A stretch of DNA of 64,000 nt from Ursus arctos (Eukaryota > Chordata > Mammalia > Carnivora > Ursidae), in assembly GCF_023065955.2 (NCBI RefSeq), contig NW_026622763.1:85541299-85605298 (forward strand), given 5' to 3'. The translations under genes and the position numbers were made by a program. Every line of letters starts with the position of its first letter. Within the stretch, counting starts at the first letter, position 1. Positions 23,130 to 32,790 of the stretch are shown piece by piece. Under the pieces are notes generated by a model that was not told where the DNA came from, ran no database searches, and saw only the letters and a program-made list of their open reading frames with translations.

Positions 23130-24060
23130 ACTCTCCTAGTTTTCCTCTTTCTCTTTGGACTTTCCTTTCAGTCTTGGAAGGTGACTCTCCATCACCTTCC
23201 ACTTAAATATCTGCCTGCAGGAACTGAAGCCCTCTTTTCTTATTCTAAAATCTCTCTATTCTCTCCTTGAATAGTCTCTTCTCCCCAGTGGCTTAGGTTA
23301 GTACCTACCTATTCACTGATGGTGCCCATATTCCTTCCCAGCGCACATTGCTCTCTCTGAGGTTTTCATCCATACATTTGACTGCCTGTAGCACATCTCT
23401 ACTCAAGTCTAAAGGCACTTCAAAATCAACTGGTGCAAAACTAAACTTGTCCTTTTGTCAAAATGAGTTTCTCCCCCTCCTGTGTTTCCTTGTTTGGTGA
23501 ATGACCACCAACAGCACTTCACCGCTCCCAGCTGGACACTGAGTTATTTTCCACTCAGCGCTCTCCCTGACACCACAGCAAATACATCACCAAGTCACTG
23601 TGATTCCATACCTAAAATATCTTTCACTGTCTTTTATTTCCCTGTAACCCCACTGTTTCTACCCAGTCTATACCCCCAGCATCTTTAATTCAGATTGCCA
23701 TAGCATCCATCTAAACAGAATTCATCCAAACCATTTCACATACGCTGAAAGTTTCTTTTTTAGCATGCATCTGATCATGTAGTACCTCCTACTTAAATCT
23801 GTCAATAGTTTCCCTGAACTTCTCTGATGAAAGACTTAAAAGGTCACACATCATGTAGCCTCTCCTTTACCTGTCTCGGCTATCACTCAGCATCACCTAC
23901 CCCGAATCCACCCTTGCTCAATTAGCACTCTTCACTCACACCAAACTTCTTTCAGTTTCTCCCACCTCCTGGGCTTACAGTCTTCTCACCGCAGGACACT
24001 GTTATTGCTACCCCTTCTTCCCTACACTACCTTCTAACCCAATCTTTATGTCTCAGACAA
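23130..24060 (+). mobile_element. L2 LINE relic
   Basis: C/T-rich sequence with L2 block order: 'ctaaacttgtccttttgtc', 'cctgacaccacagcaaatac', 'gcatctgatcatgtagtacctcc', 'cacatcatgtagcctctcc' and 'caaacttctttcagtttctccc'. It lies directly after the MIR in the same orientation and has no reading frame of length. Confidence 0.55.
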
Positions 24061-24186
24061 TGGTTGAAATATTTTTAAAAAGTGCAATCTCTTGTTATAG
24101 CTTCTGAATTCCACTGAGCACACTGAGTTCCAATGTTGCACTGTGATTGGTTGTACAGAAACATGTTTTTAAGAATCATGATATAG

Positions 24187-24333
24187 AGGCACCTGGGTGG
24201 CACAGTTGGTGGAGTGTCCGACTCTTGGTTTCGGCTCAGGTCATGATTTCAAAGGTCTTGAGATCGAGCCCCACATTAGGCTCTGTGCTTGACGCGGAGT
24301 CTGCTTAAGATTCTCTCTGCCCCTCATGTTTAT

Positions 24334-24370
<37 letters not shown>

Positions 24371-24398
24371 CTTTCTCTAAAATAAATCTTTTAAGAAA
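24187..24398 (+). mobile_element. SINEC, older subfamily, with (CT)n
   Basis: Sense SINE: head 'aggcacctgggtggcacagttgg', 'ggctcaggtcatgatttc', the B-box region 'gagatcgagccccacattagg', a 34-nt CT array (24334-24367), then 'aaaataaatctttt'. Target duplications are not convincing, in keeping with an older copy. Confidence 0.88.
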
Positions 24399-24465
24399 AA
24401 GAGCAATGATACATTTTAAATTCAATGGAATGTTCTCCATTATCTGAATTCCACATAAAATACAT

Positions 24466-24540
24466 ATATGTGTGTGTGTGTGTGTGTATGTGTGTGTGTA
24501 TGTGTGCATATCTGTATTCCACATCTGTGTGAGTGTGTGT
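24466..24540. repeat. Interrupted (TG)n microsatellite
   Basis: TG runs broken by TATG and CATATC (24466-24507), with a second short run at 24524-24540. They produce spurious Thr/His-rich minus-strand frames. Confidence 0.88.
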
Positions 24541-25254
24541 ATAATCAAAGTCAGAGTCGCCTGGTAAGTTAGAGTTTGCAGAAGGAAGTACCAGGTGTGA
24601 AAAAAGGTGCATGTTGATTTAAAAGAGGAGATGAACGATGACATGTTTCAGCACATCCCCGTTTGTGAAAATACATCAAGCATAAACTGATGAATGTTTT
24701 TAGTCCCCACCACAGCAAGAATTACAAAAAACAGCTATCTCTGCACCAGATAAACTTTTTAGGGGGGTGTCCCTATTGGCTGAGTTTCTCTCTAACATTA
24801 GATAGGTTCTTCATTATATTCCCCCCAAATCAAGAAGACTCTGAAATTATTTTTTCTCTACTCCTGGAACATTTCAACATGTGCTATATTTGACAATTTC
24901 ACTTTCTGACATTGTAAAAAATATATAGATCATTAGCAAGGTTTTGTTTGTTTCTTTGTTTAAATCCACTTGAAAATCCACTGGCAAAAAACAAACTTTA
25001 AAAGAGAGATATCAGCATTCTAACCCTGATGTGAAGCACCTTCTTTTCTTTAGGTTTTTTGGCCCAAAGAAATCCTAGAACAAATGTAGTCTTTGTAGTT
25101 TCTAACCTTCCTGCACCTCACCCTGCGGGTTTCTACTGTCACAACACTCTGTTGCTTTCTAGGAGATAAATAAAGCATAGCTCAACCAAATATTTTCCAC
25201 ACTTTCCACTCCCAGATTCCTGACTCCCCTTGTTCTGGTTAATTAGGCTATTAG
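24541..25254. other. Unique DNA, no feature recognised
   Basis: No repeat or coding evidence was seen between the TG array and the LTR that follows. Confidence 0.45.
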
Positions 25255-25695
25255 CTGTTGTGGATTGCATTTTTGTTCCTCATTCTTCCGTCCTGACTGC
25301 CAATTGCCTCCTGCCCTCTTCACCCAGGGGACCCATGCCCTTTGCCGTGTGACTTTGTACTTCCTCTCACTAAAAGTAGAGTGTATTTCCCGACCCACCT
25401 AATACTAGGTTTGGCCTTGTGACATGATCTGGCCAAAAAAATATTTGTAGAAGTGAGAGTGTGCTAGTTCTAAACTCAGGCATTAAGAGGCATCACATGT
25501 TTCAATGTCCCCATATTTTGCTTCTACCATCCCCAAGCAAAGAACAGTTCCCAAGGAGGATGGCAGACAATTGGGGAAAACCTGCAACTTGAAACCAAGC
25601 CAGATTAGATTGGCTAATCCACAGACATATGATAAAGAATAAAATAGTTGTTTCAAGTTTTGGGATTGTTATGCAGCATTACTGCGGAAAATGCT
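25255..25695 (+). mobile_element. LTR of ERVL/MaLR type, subfamily uncertain
   Basis: Recognisable LTR blocks: 'gtgactttgtacttcctctcac', 'gtagagtgtatttcccgacccacc', 'ggccttgtgacatgatctggcc', 'cattaagaggcatcacatg' and 'ataaaatagttgtttcaag', ending 'gttatgcagcattactgcgg'. The same LTR class occurs at 31640-32200. It is fossil and non-coding. Confidence 0.58.
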
Positions 25696-25764
25696 AGCTG
25701 ATAGAGTAGCCTACCAAAAATCTTAGGTTTCATCTGTCTCTTTTCTAAAAATAAAATCCACCAT

Positions 25765-25812
25765 TTTCCTTCCCTTCCCTTCTTCCCTTCCCTTCCCTTC
25801 CAATCCCTTCCC
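25765..25812. repeat. (CCCTT)n polypyrimidine tract
   Basis: A mirror-like C/T-only run of CCCTT and CTTCC units about 48 nt long, just after the LTR. Such tracts can form triplex DNA. The antisense Lys/Gly/Arg-rich frame here is an artefact. Confidence 0.88.
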
Positions 25813-26028
25813 CTTCTTCTTGGTTTCCCATACATTAAGCCCATATCCAAACTCCCTCTGCCCAAAGTTGAAGGCACCTGCTTCCAAAAGTAAGAGAGAA
25901 CACAGACTGCCATGAACAAAGGCTTTCTACAAGGCTGGTGAACAGATCCCTTGGTAACATCCCTCAGTAGCTAGCTAATGACCTTTAATAAAGTCCATGC
26001 TGTTTGAAAGGTACAGAATCTATGAAGA

Positions 26029-26234
26029 GGGGGGCACCTGGGTGGCACAGCGGTTAAGCGTCTGCCTTCGGCTCAGGGCGTGATCCCAGCGTTCTGGGAT
26101 TGAGCCCCACATCAGGCTCTTCCGCTAGGAGCCTGCTTCTTCCTCTCCCACTCCCCCTGCTTGTGTTCCCTCTCTTGCTGGCTGTCTCTATCTCTGTCAA
26201 ATAAATAAATAAATAAATAATCTTTAAAAAAAAA
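26029..26234 (+). mobile_element. SINEC, young arctoid-type subfamily
   Basis: Full-length sense copy: 'gcacctgggtggcacagcgg', 'ttaagcgtctgccttcggc', the B-box region 'gattgagccccacatcagg', 'ctccccctgcttgtgttccc' and a (AAAT)n tail with an A run. Perfect 14-bp target duplications, agaatctatgaaga, lie at 26015-26028 and 26235-26248. The tail provides several AATAAA motifs. Confidence 0.96.
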
Positions 26235-26409
26235 AGAATCTATGAAGAAGCAGGACTCTAACAATTTTTGATCTAGAGTATCCTAAATCCTATCAAAGGA
26301 AAAAATATAATGTGCTATGACCAGCAGCATGTTATACTTGCTATTTCTTATTCCTTTTAAATTCAACCATTAAAATTTTTGCACACGAATATGGTAAAAC
26401 CCTACATCT

Positions 26410-26575
26410 CCTTTTACTAATACCATATATTTTCATGGCACTTTCCAGTTCATAAAGCATGATCACTCCCATTGTTGTATATGAAACCTTGTAGTTTCCC
26501 TACAAGGTAGGAAAAACAGATATTAATCCACACGTTTTACTGATAAAGAAAATAAAAGCCAAAATGTCTTGTAAA
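26410..26575 (-). mobile_element. Probable MIR-type SINE, antisense
   Basis: 'catggcactttccagttcataaagc', 'tttccctacaaggtagg' and 'cacacgttttactgataaag' follow the antisense order of an old MIR-class element. It directly adjoins the clearer MIR that follows. Confidence 0.48.
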
Positions 26576-26577
26576 GT

Positions 26578-26790
26578 GATAACAACAGCTAACATTTATT
26601 GAGCTCTTCTATGTGCCCAGCTCTTTGCTGAACTTTACAGAATCTATTGCATTTAATCACTAAAACACAAAGTAGAAAAGTACTAGTATTATTCCCATTT
26701 TCAGATAAGGAAACTGAGCTTAGGTAACATGCTTATGTCACATTACTAGTAAGCACTGTAGGCAGGTTTTGTGTCATTCACACATTTGCA
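26578..26790 (-). mobile_element. MIR SINE, antisense
   Basis: Clear antisense MIR: 'agctaacatttattgagctc', 'tctatgtgcccagctctttg', 'cattttcagataaggaaactgag' and 'gtcacattactagtaagcac'. Confidence 0.72.
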
Positions 26791-26917
26791 TATATTTATG
26801 CAATAAATATTTAATAAATCCTTACGACATGAAAAGGAGTGAGACACCCCAAGCCCAAATTCTTAAAAATCAAACTCTATTACTAATAAAGAAAGCTAAG
26901 ATTTTTGTGTGACTTCC

Positions 26918-27065
26918 TAAGTGGTTCTCAAAACCATCACCCAAAAATATCACCTGGAATGTGTATTAAGAAGACAATAATTACTGATCTTGAAGAAACC
27001 CAGGGAATTGTGTTTTAGCAGCATCTAAGTTATTTGGATGGATACAGACAACTGAGACCACAGTG
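26918..27065. mobile_element. MER5A-like hAT DNA transposon
   Basis: A degenerate short non-autonomous hAT element: 'agtggttctcaaaaccatc', 'aatatcacctggaatgtg', 'gtgttttagcagcatctaag' and a far end 'tgagaccacagtg'. Terminal parts are roughly complementary. No transposase. Confidence 0.45.
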
Positions 27066-27125
27066 TCTCTCAAATGTGTCCCCCCCTGATAGTACTGAAA
27101 AATAAAGACAATAAAATTAGTTTTT

Positions 27126-27173
27126 ATAAAGCCATACATATATATATATACACATATATATGTATGGCTTTAT
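27126..27173. repeat. Perfect 20-bp-arm inverted repeat (hairpin)
   Basis: The left arm (27126-27145, beginning ataaagccatac) is perfectly complementary to the right arm (27154-27173, ending gtatggctttat), with an 8-nt AT-rich loop. The outer 12 bp are mixed sequence and not simply TA repeat, so this is more than a microsatellite effect. It could extrude as a cruciform. Confidence 0.92.
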
Positions 27174-27223
27174 GCATACATATTTTTCATATGTATGTGT
27201 ACATATGCATTGTGTATCTGTAG

Positions 27224-27258
<35 letters not shown>
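27224..27258. repeat. (TG)n microsatellite
   Basis: About 17 TG units, 50 bp downstream of the hairpin. Confidence 0.93.
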
Positions 27259-27259
<1 letters not shown>

Positions 27260-28140
27260 TGCAAAAAATGTGGAAGATCCTATATTAGTTACATAAAATA
27301 GGGATAGAGAGATTGGTCAAAGAAATTCCTGAATCTGGTAATTTTTGGTTTGGGATTTCTTTCAATATACCATTCTTTAAGGGGATAACTAAAAATTAAA
27401 TACGGAAGACTCACATTCTGCACCCTTCTTTAGTCTTCTCATGTAGGGGCTATTAGATGAAAGAACATTGTCATACGCTGAAATCTGCGGAATCACCATA
27501 AAACAAAAATAAAATTATTGGGAAAAGAAAAATAATAAATATTCCATATCCTAGAACAGAGAGAGTATCAGAGGTTATCTTTCTTCCAGGTGGACATAAT
27601 AATAGGATTATAAAATGGAGGAAAGCTAGAGTGGAACAGGTGATTTTATCCCATTAAATTATGCAGATTAGAAAACTGTAACTATGAACCTTAATTCAAG
27701 AAGCACACACAGGGAATATTTAATATTTAAAAATTATTAATGTCCTATCATTGTAAACATCTAGCATAATATCTAGTATATGGCCTCTCCCCTATACAAT
27801 AGCCAGAGGGGATCTTTTTAGAACATATTTCTAGAGCAGTTTCTGGCATTTATTAGTCCCAGAAAAATATCTGATGGGTGAATGAATGGATGAACGAATG
27901 AATTCCCTCAGCAATGGCAAATTTATTAGGGGTATTATCTTCTGCTTAACACTGACTTAAAAGGTAAAAAAAAAAATTGGAAATAGAGGAGGAGGAAAAT
28001 TATTTCTATGGCTTAAAGGATATATTTTTTTTAACTGAACCACAAACTTTGACCACACCAACCCTACTTTAATGTACGTGGAAGCTATTGATTATCTCTT
28101 ATAAATTAAGCTGGGGATATCACCTATAAGTGCTGATTTT
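27259..28140. other. Unique AT-rich DNA, no feature recognised
   Basis: No repeat family, RNA gene or coding frame of note was seen. Confidence 0.45.
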
Positions 28141-28143
28141 GTG

Positions 28144-28188
<45 letters not shown>
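28141..28188. repeat. (GT)n microsatellite
   Basis: About 24 GT units with one GC interruption at 28149-28150. Confidence 0.95.
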
Positions 28189-28189
<1 letters not shown>

Positions 28190-28379
28190 GGGGGTTGCCC
28201 CTTGGAATGAAATTTATTTCAAAAATAAAAAAAAAAACTTATGTGCATAGATTTCTGTATACATTATCCCCTTAAACCTATGTATCACAGTGTTTAATAT
28301 GTTACAAGTTAAAAAGCCAAGATGTTAAAATAGCATAAAGGATGTCTAGGCTAGTTACAGTTGAGTGGCACTTAGTGTG

Positions 28380-28930
28380 GATTTACTCACTGCAAACCGT
28401 CCTTGATATGCTGCTTGTCTCTTCCTGGTAAATGGCAGTGAAGGTCAGTGAATCTAATTTGACAATAATGAGCCTGCTTTGCAACGTGTTATAATATTTT
28501 GCCCCCACTTTTTTTTAAAGGTATCAGCCAATCAAAAGGGCTGTTCAATGACACCAGGGAAACCCCAGGAGAGATGGGGAGAGTCAAAGAACAGTACTCT
28601 CTTATTTTTCTTTTCCAATAACAGATACAGCAGAGGTTATGAACATGTTCAATATGCATTAAAACAAAACACAGCCTGATAGGAATGTTTGAATTAATTA
28701 CAATTATCTTCTGCAGCATTGTGATTCAAGCCAGGTCTCCGAGCATGAAGGAGAAACTTGACACTTGTGCTTCTTTGTGGACAGAGAGATTTTAAGCAAA
28801 GTTAATGGAAACTCAGCGGATGAATGGTGCCGCAATTCAAATGTACTGTAAAATTACTGAAATGATTTCAATGTCACAGGACTACACTGCATTGCATTTA
28901 TGATTATTACCCCTCGCTATGCTTTAGTGA
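28380..28930. promoter_or_regulatory. Candidate conserved noncoding / enhancer block
   Basis: About 550 bp of unique, non-repetitive DNA of balanced composition. It holds a dense homeodomain cluster, gaattaattacaattat (28691-28707), an octamer-like 'atatgcattaaaac' (about 28651-28664) preceded by the palindrome gaacatgttc, and a CCAAT-type 'ccaatcaaaag' (about 28528). Antiparallel short frames overlap, which argues against coding. Motif density fits a developmental enhancer; the call is an inference. Confidence 0.32.
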
Positions 28931-29261
28931 TATTTTGTTAGGTATCTTAAAGCTTGTCGTTTAAAAAAATTGTATCTTCCAGGGAAAAATGATGCAACAA
29001 ATAATAATCATTATTCCTATAATGATTCCTATCTATAATACATTCTATACATATCCTAAATATTCTATATATACTTTTTATATATAAAATTTTTATAATA
29101 ACATAAATAATTTTATAATCATTACATAGAAAAATATGCAAAAGCTGGAATGTTGACACAGGGTAATGACCTACCAATAGCTACATCTCATCCCAACGTC
29201 TTAACAAATATTGTTCTATGTCCTAAGCTTTTATTTCTCAAAAGATAATTTCTGAACTTGA
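28931..29261. other. Unique AT-rich DNA, no feature recognised
   Basis: Very AT-rich with many short self-complementary TATA stretches near 29030-29120. Nothing could be assigned. Confidence 0.45.
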
Positions 29262-29440
29262 TATGTGAGAATCACACTGAATACATGTTTAAAACAAATA
29301 TTCTTGGGCCCCACCCTAGACCTCCTGAGTCAGCATCTCTTAGGAGGAGTTTGCTTTAACAAGACCTCCAGATAATTCTCATGCACACTACAACTTAAGA
29401 AGTTCTGTGCTATATCAGAGGTTCTTAAACTGGCAGCCAC
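29262..29440. mobile_element. MER5A hAT DNA transposon
   Basis: Recognisable MER5A: 'gtgagaatcacactgaatac', 'attcttgggccccaccctagacctcctgag', 'tcagcatctcttaggagg', 'taacaagacctccagataattctcatgc' and the terminal 'cagaggttcttaaactgg'. It is a non-autonomous element with no coding sequence. Confidence 0.7.
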
Positions 29441-30534
29441 AGAATTCAGGGGTCTGTGAAGTTGAGATGGGAAAAAAGGGTCCTTAATTTTCACTGAATT
29501 CTAACTGAAATTTAGGGTTCCTTTCAATTACAAAAATATAAAGTATGTGTGAATTATTACCAATGGAAATCAGAGATATTTTCCTATTGCATGGTAGCTG
29601 TTAAAGATATCTCAAAATATCATTGATACTTATTACTACTTTGAAATTATGTTAGTTATTAGACTCATGCTAGAGTTCTTAATTTAATGAGTTATGAAAT
29701 TACCACATATATTACAATATCAGAATATTTTAAGTAATATTTTGATTATAGAATTTCAATATAATTGATTTCCTTTGTAATTCTACATATTTTATTTGAT
29801 GTATTTAAAAACATATTTCTGAATGGTGCCTCCAGGCCTTACAAGACCAGCATAAGTGTCCATGACACACACAAAGGTCAAGAACCCCTGTCCCCAGTCC
29901 TCTTGGGCCTTGTAATTCTGCAGAGAGAGGAGGAAAGGGTAAGAGAGTTAAATGTAAGCTGTGGCTCTGACTCCAGCAAACCCTCTCTGGCATTTCCTCT
30001 GAACGGACATAGATGTGGGAGCATAAAGGAAGGTGATTTATGAAATTCCAGTGTGTTTAAGAGTGGGGGGAGAAAAGCAAAGGAAAGCAGGAACACCTGC
30101 CAGTCATGAACGGCTTATTGGCTGAGTTCATCAGCAGGGGAGCTGAATTTGATCAGTTCTGCCATGATTAGTGTCAGTACAGTCAAGTGTAATTTCTGTA
30201 TAAATAGAAGTGGTGGATAGGAAAATAATTCAGTCCATCCCTCTAAATTGTCTCAGTCAGCACAGACATCAAAACTGTCAGCCTGAGGTGGGGAAAGTAC
30301 ACATACCCAACCAAGCCTATAATTGTATTCAGTATTCAAATATTTCAAACAGCAGAATATTATTTTCAACATTAGACCAAAGAAAAATCAGTGTTGATTG
30401 TTCATCTTATCTAATTGTAAAAATTGTGTTTGTTTATTTTTCACTGTCTTTTGTGGTAAAAGTAAGCCAATAGGTTTTTGTATTTTATCACTTCTCGTTA
30501 GTGGGGTATTTTCATCTGTAAATATGCCTCTCTT
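29441..30534. other. Unique DNA with a conserved-looking core
   Basis: No recognised repeat. Around 29800-30040 three overlapping frames of 62-92 codons occur on both strands; overlapping frames on opposite strands suggest composition more than coding. The segment 30090-30200 ('cagtcatgaacggcttattgg', 'gaatttgatcagttctgcc', 'gtataaatagaagtgg') has the look of constrained noncoding DNA and includes a TATAAATA box with no gene downstream that I can see. Confidence 0.35.
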
Positions 30535-30985
30535 CTAATTCCTTAGCTTAATCAATGATGCCTCCTTCCAATCAGTTGTCCAAGACAGAAACTTGAAGGC
30601 ATCCTTTCCCTCCTTCATCAAATAGATCACCAACTCCTATTAATTGTATCTCCCTAATACTCCTGAAAATAATCCACTTCCTTGAGGCCCATTTTACTAG
30701 GTTAGTTCAGACCATCATTAGTTTAGCTAGAATGATAGAAATGGACTTCTAACTGGTCTCCCAGGCTTTAATCTGGCTTATTTCCAGTCTTTTCTCCATA
30801 TGTTCCATTAGAATAATGCCTTTTCAAATGCAAGTCTTAACATCACTCTCCTGCAAAAGCACATCCATGGAATCCCTCTGTCCTCAGGGGATATGCCATA
30901 GTTCTTAACATGGCATATGAGTGCCTTCATGATCTGATCCCAGCCTTATGTTTGCAGTTTAGCATGACCCTCTCACAACTGTAGA
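30535..30985 (+). mobile_element. L2 LINE relic
   Basis: L2 blocks in order: 'cctttccctccttcatcaaatag', 'cagaccatcattagtttagc', 'ggacttctaactggtctccc', 'agaataatgccttttcaaatgc', 'cttaacatcactctcctgc', 'taacatggcatatgagtgcc' and 'catgatctgatccc'. No intact frame. Confidence 0.68.
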
Positions 30986-31403
30986 CCTGGCATATAAGGA
31001 GAAACAATAGACCAGGACTAGATCACTGTTTGCTCATGTGATGATACACACTCTATTCCTAACGATGACTGCACGATGAGTGAATTGTTGGGGAATTATG
31101 GTCAATATAGCATTTTTGTGGAGGAGGGAAAAACGCATTCTACATCTAGAACCAAATTTGTCATTTAAAAGAGTGTCAATTATTCAGAAAATTGAGTATT
31201 CTTTGATGATTTTTAGATAAGATTGCTTGCAAATGTGCACAGACATACACTTTTCAAAGAGCAGGTAGTTGGGAGACACTGGCTCTCTATCTCATGTGTC
31301 TATTTATCTGCACACGTCACTGAGAAAATACGTGGGGGCAATTCATGTCTATGTTTAAAATTCCAAGTCCATGTAGTAATTTGAACAATGTATCTGTAAA
31401 TTC
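30986..31403. other. Unique DNA, no feature recognised
   Basis: No repeat or coding evidence between the L2 relic and the SINE. Confidence 0.45.
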
Positions 31404-31415
31404 TTGAATACTTCT

Positions 31416-31633
31416 TTTTTTAAAAAAGATTTATTTATTTGAGAGAGAGAGGAGAGAGAGCCAGAGAGCACAGGGTGGGGAGGGGAGGCAGAGGAAGAGG
31501 GAGGGAGAATCTCAAGCAGACCCTGTGCTGAGTGCAGAGCCCAAGGGGGGTCTTGATCCCAGGACCATGAGATCACAACTTGAGCCGAAACCAAAAGTTG
31601 GACGCTTAACCAACTGTTCCACCCAGGCACCCC
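31416..31633 (-). mobile_element. SINEC, older subfamily, antisense
   Basis: Antisense copy with 'aaaaaagatttatttatttgagag', a GAGA-rich stretch, 'gcagagcccaaggggggtc', the B-box complement 'cttgatcccaggacc', and head complement 'ccacccaggcacccc'. Imperfect target duplications: ttgaatacttct (31404-31415) and ttcaatatttct (31634-31645). It inserted at the edge of the LTR that follows. Confidence 0.92.
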
Positions 31634-31639
31634 TTCAAT

Positions 31640-32200
31640 ATTTCTTAAGAGATGTAGCTCAATTCCCGTCCACTTGAGTGTGGGCTAGACTTAGTAATTG
31701 TCTTCTAACACACAGAATATGATAGAAATAATTATACATCAATTTTGTAATTCAAATGTAAAGACTGAGGCATCGGGCTCCCATTTCCAGTGCACTCTTG
31801 CTTGTTCACATATGCTTTCCTTCTCTTTCTCTTTCTCTTTCTCTTTCTCTTTTTCTCTTTCAGACTCACTCTGCAGGAAGCAAGCTGTCAGGTCGTGAAG
31901 ACACTCAGGTAGCCTATGGAGATGTTCAAATGATGAGGAATGCAGGTCTCTACCCAACAAGAAACAGGCCTGCCAACAATGTGAGTCAGCTTGGAAGTGC
32001 ATTCTCCAGCCCTGGTCAAGCCTGGGAGGGACCACAGCCCAGGCCAACCTCTGCAGAGATGGTCAGTTAAAATGACTGTTAAGCCACTCTGAGAATCTGA
32101 CACTCACAGTCTTTGAAATAACTAGTGTTTGCTGTTTTAAGGTGCTAAATCTTGGGGAATTTTTTTAATGCAGAAACAGATAAATAACTACTACAGACCA
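31640..32200 (+). mobile_element. LTR of ERVL/MaLR type with (CTTTCT)n expansion
   Basis: An old LTR: 'gatgtagctcaattcccgtcc', 'cttgagtgtgggctagacttag', 'gcaggaagcaagctgtcagg', 'cgtgaagacactcaggtagcc', 'catttccagtgcactc', and near the end 'gttttaaggtgctaaatcttgggg' with 'agataaataactactacaga'. A hexanucleotide tract (31817-31860) has expanded inside it. Frames on both strands here (90 and 102 codons) are LTR sequence and not genes. Confidence 0.6.
31817..31860. repeat. (CTTTCT)n microsatellite
   Basis: About seven pyrimidine-only hexanucleotide units within the LTR, giving Phe-Ser and Glu-Lys repeats in spurious frames. Confidence 0.92.
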
Positions 32201-32439
32201 GAACCCTATATATTATATAATTCTGTGACTTCATGATCTTTCAAGTATTCCTTATTCTTGATGCTACATTTTTCTCAATGTCTAAAATGGCAAAATAATC
32301 GCTACTATAGATTTACTTCTTAACAAAATTACTGAGGTTAGAAAAGAGATTTTACATTTGCACAATGTAGATTTACACATGTATTACTTATACTCTTAAA
32401 CGGATTAGAGTTAATATATTTTCAATGAAAAGGAACTCA

Positions 32440-32790
32440 TCTGAATGCCAGCCCAGTTGCATAATGTGGACCCCATGCTGCGGGATTTGCTGCTTTCCCA
32501 AGTTGTATATGACAGGCTAGTTGCAATTACATCAGTGAATTGTTTTCTATCATCGTCACCGGTGCATTAATGAAAGGCTGCACAATTAAAGAAAATATTA
32601 GACTGCTTGAAGAAGGCAAGGCAACCAGTTTAAACAAGTAGATGAAATTAAAATCATTTTGCTGCACTAGTTTCCAATCCAGTAATTGCTGAAACTGCTC
32701 CAAAATGCTGTGTGCATCCATATTCAAGAATCTTAACATACGCAGAGACAAATTTATCATTAAAAATGTAATGAATGGTTCATACACTTT
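32440..32790. promoter_or_regulatory. Candidate conserved noncoding element
   Basis: Unique DNA with several TAAT/ATTA homeodomain cores spaced at intervals: 'gcattaatgaaagg' (about 32563), 'cacaattaaag', 'ccagtaattgctg' (about 32680) and 'atcattaaaaatgtaatgaatgg' (about 32755). Homopolymers are few. A minus-strand 86-codon frame (32527-32787) covers it but has no recognisable domain, and such frames are common in constrained noncoding DNA. Inference from motif content. Confidence 0.33.

Noticed and set aside
26040..26110. tRNA-like sequence with A and B box in the SINE heads.
   Set aside because: These are tRNA-Lys-derived SINE promoters; no cloverleaf with mature tRNA ends is present.
30174..30216. 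TATAAATA box suggesting a promoter.
   Set aside because: No CpG-rich start region or downstream coding exon was found; TATA-like strings are frequent in AT-rich DNA.
31739..32070. Frames of 90 and 102 codons on opposite strands.
   Set aside because: They lie in an LTR and its hexanucleotide expansion.
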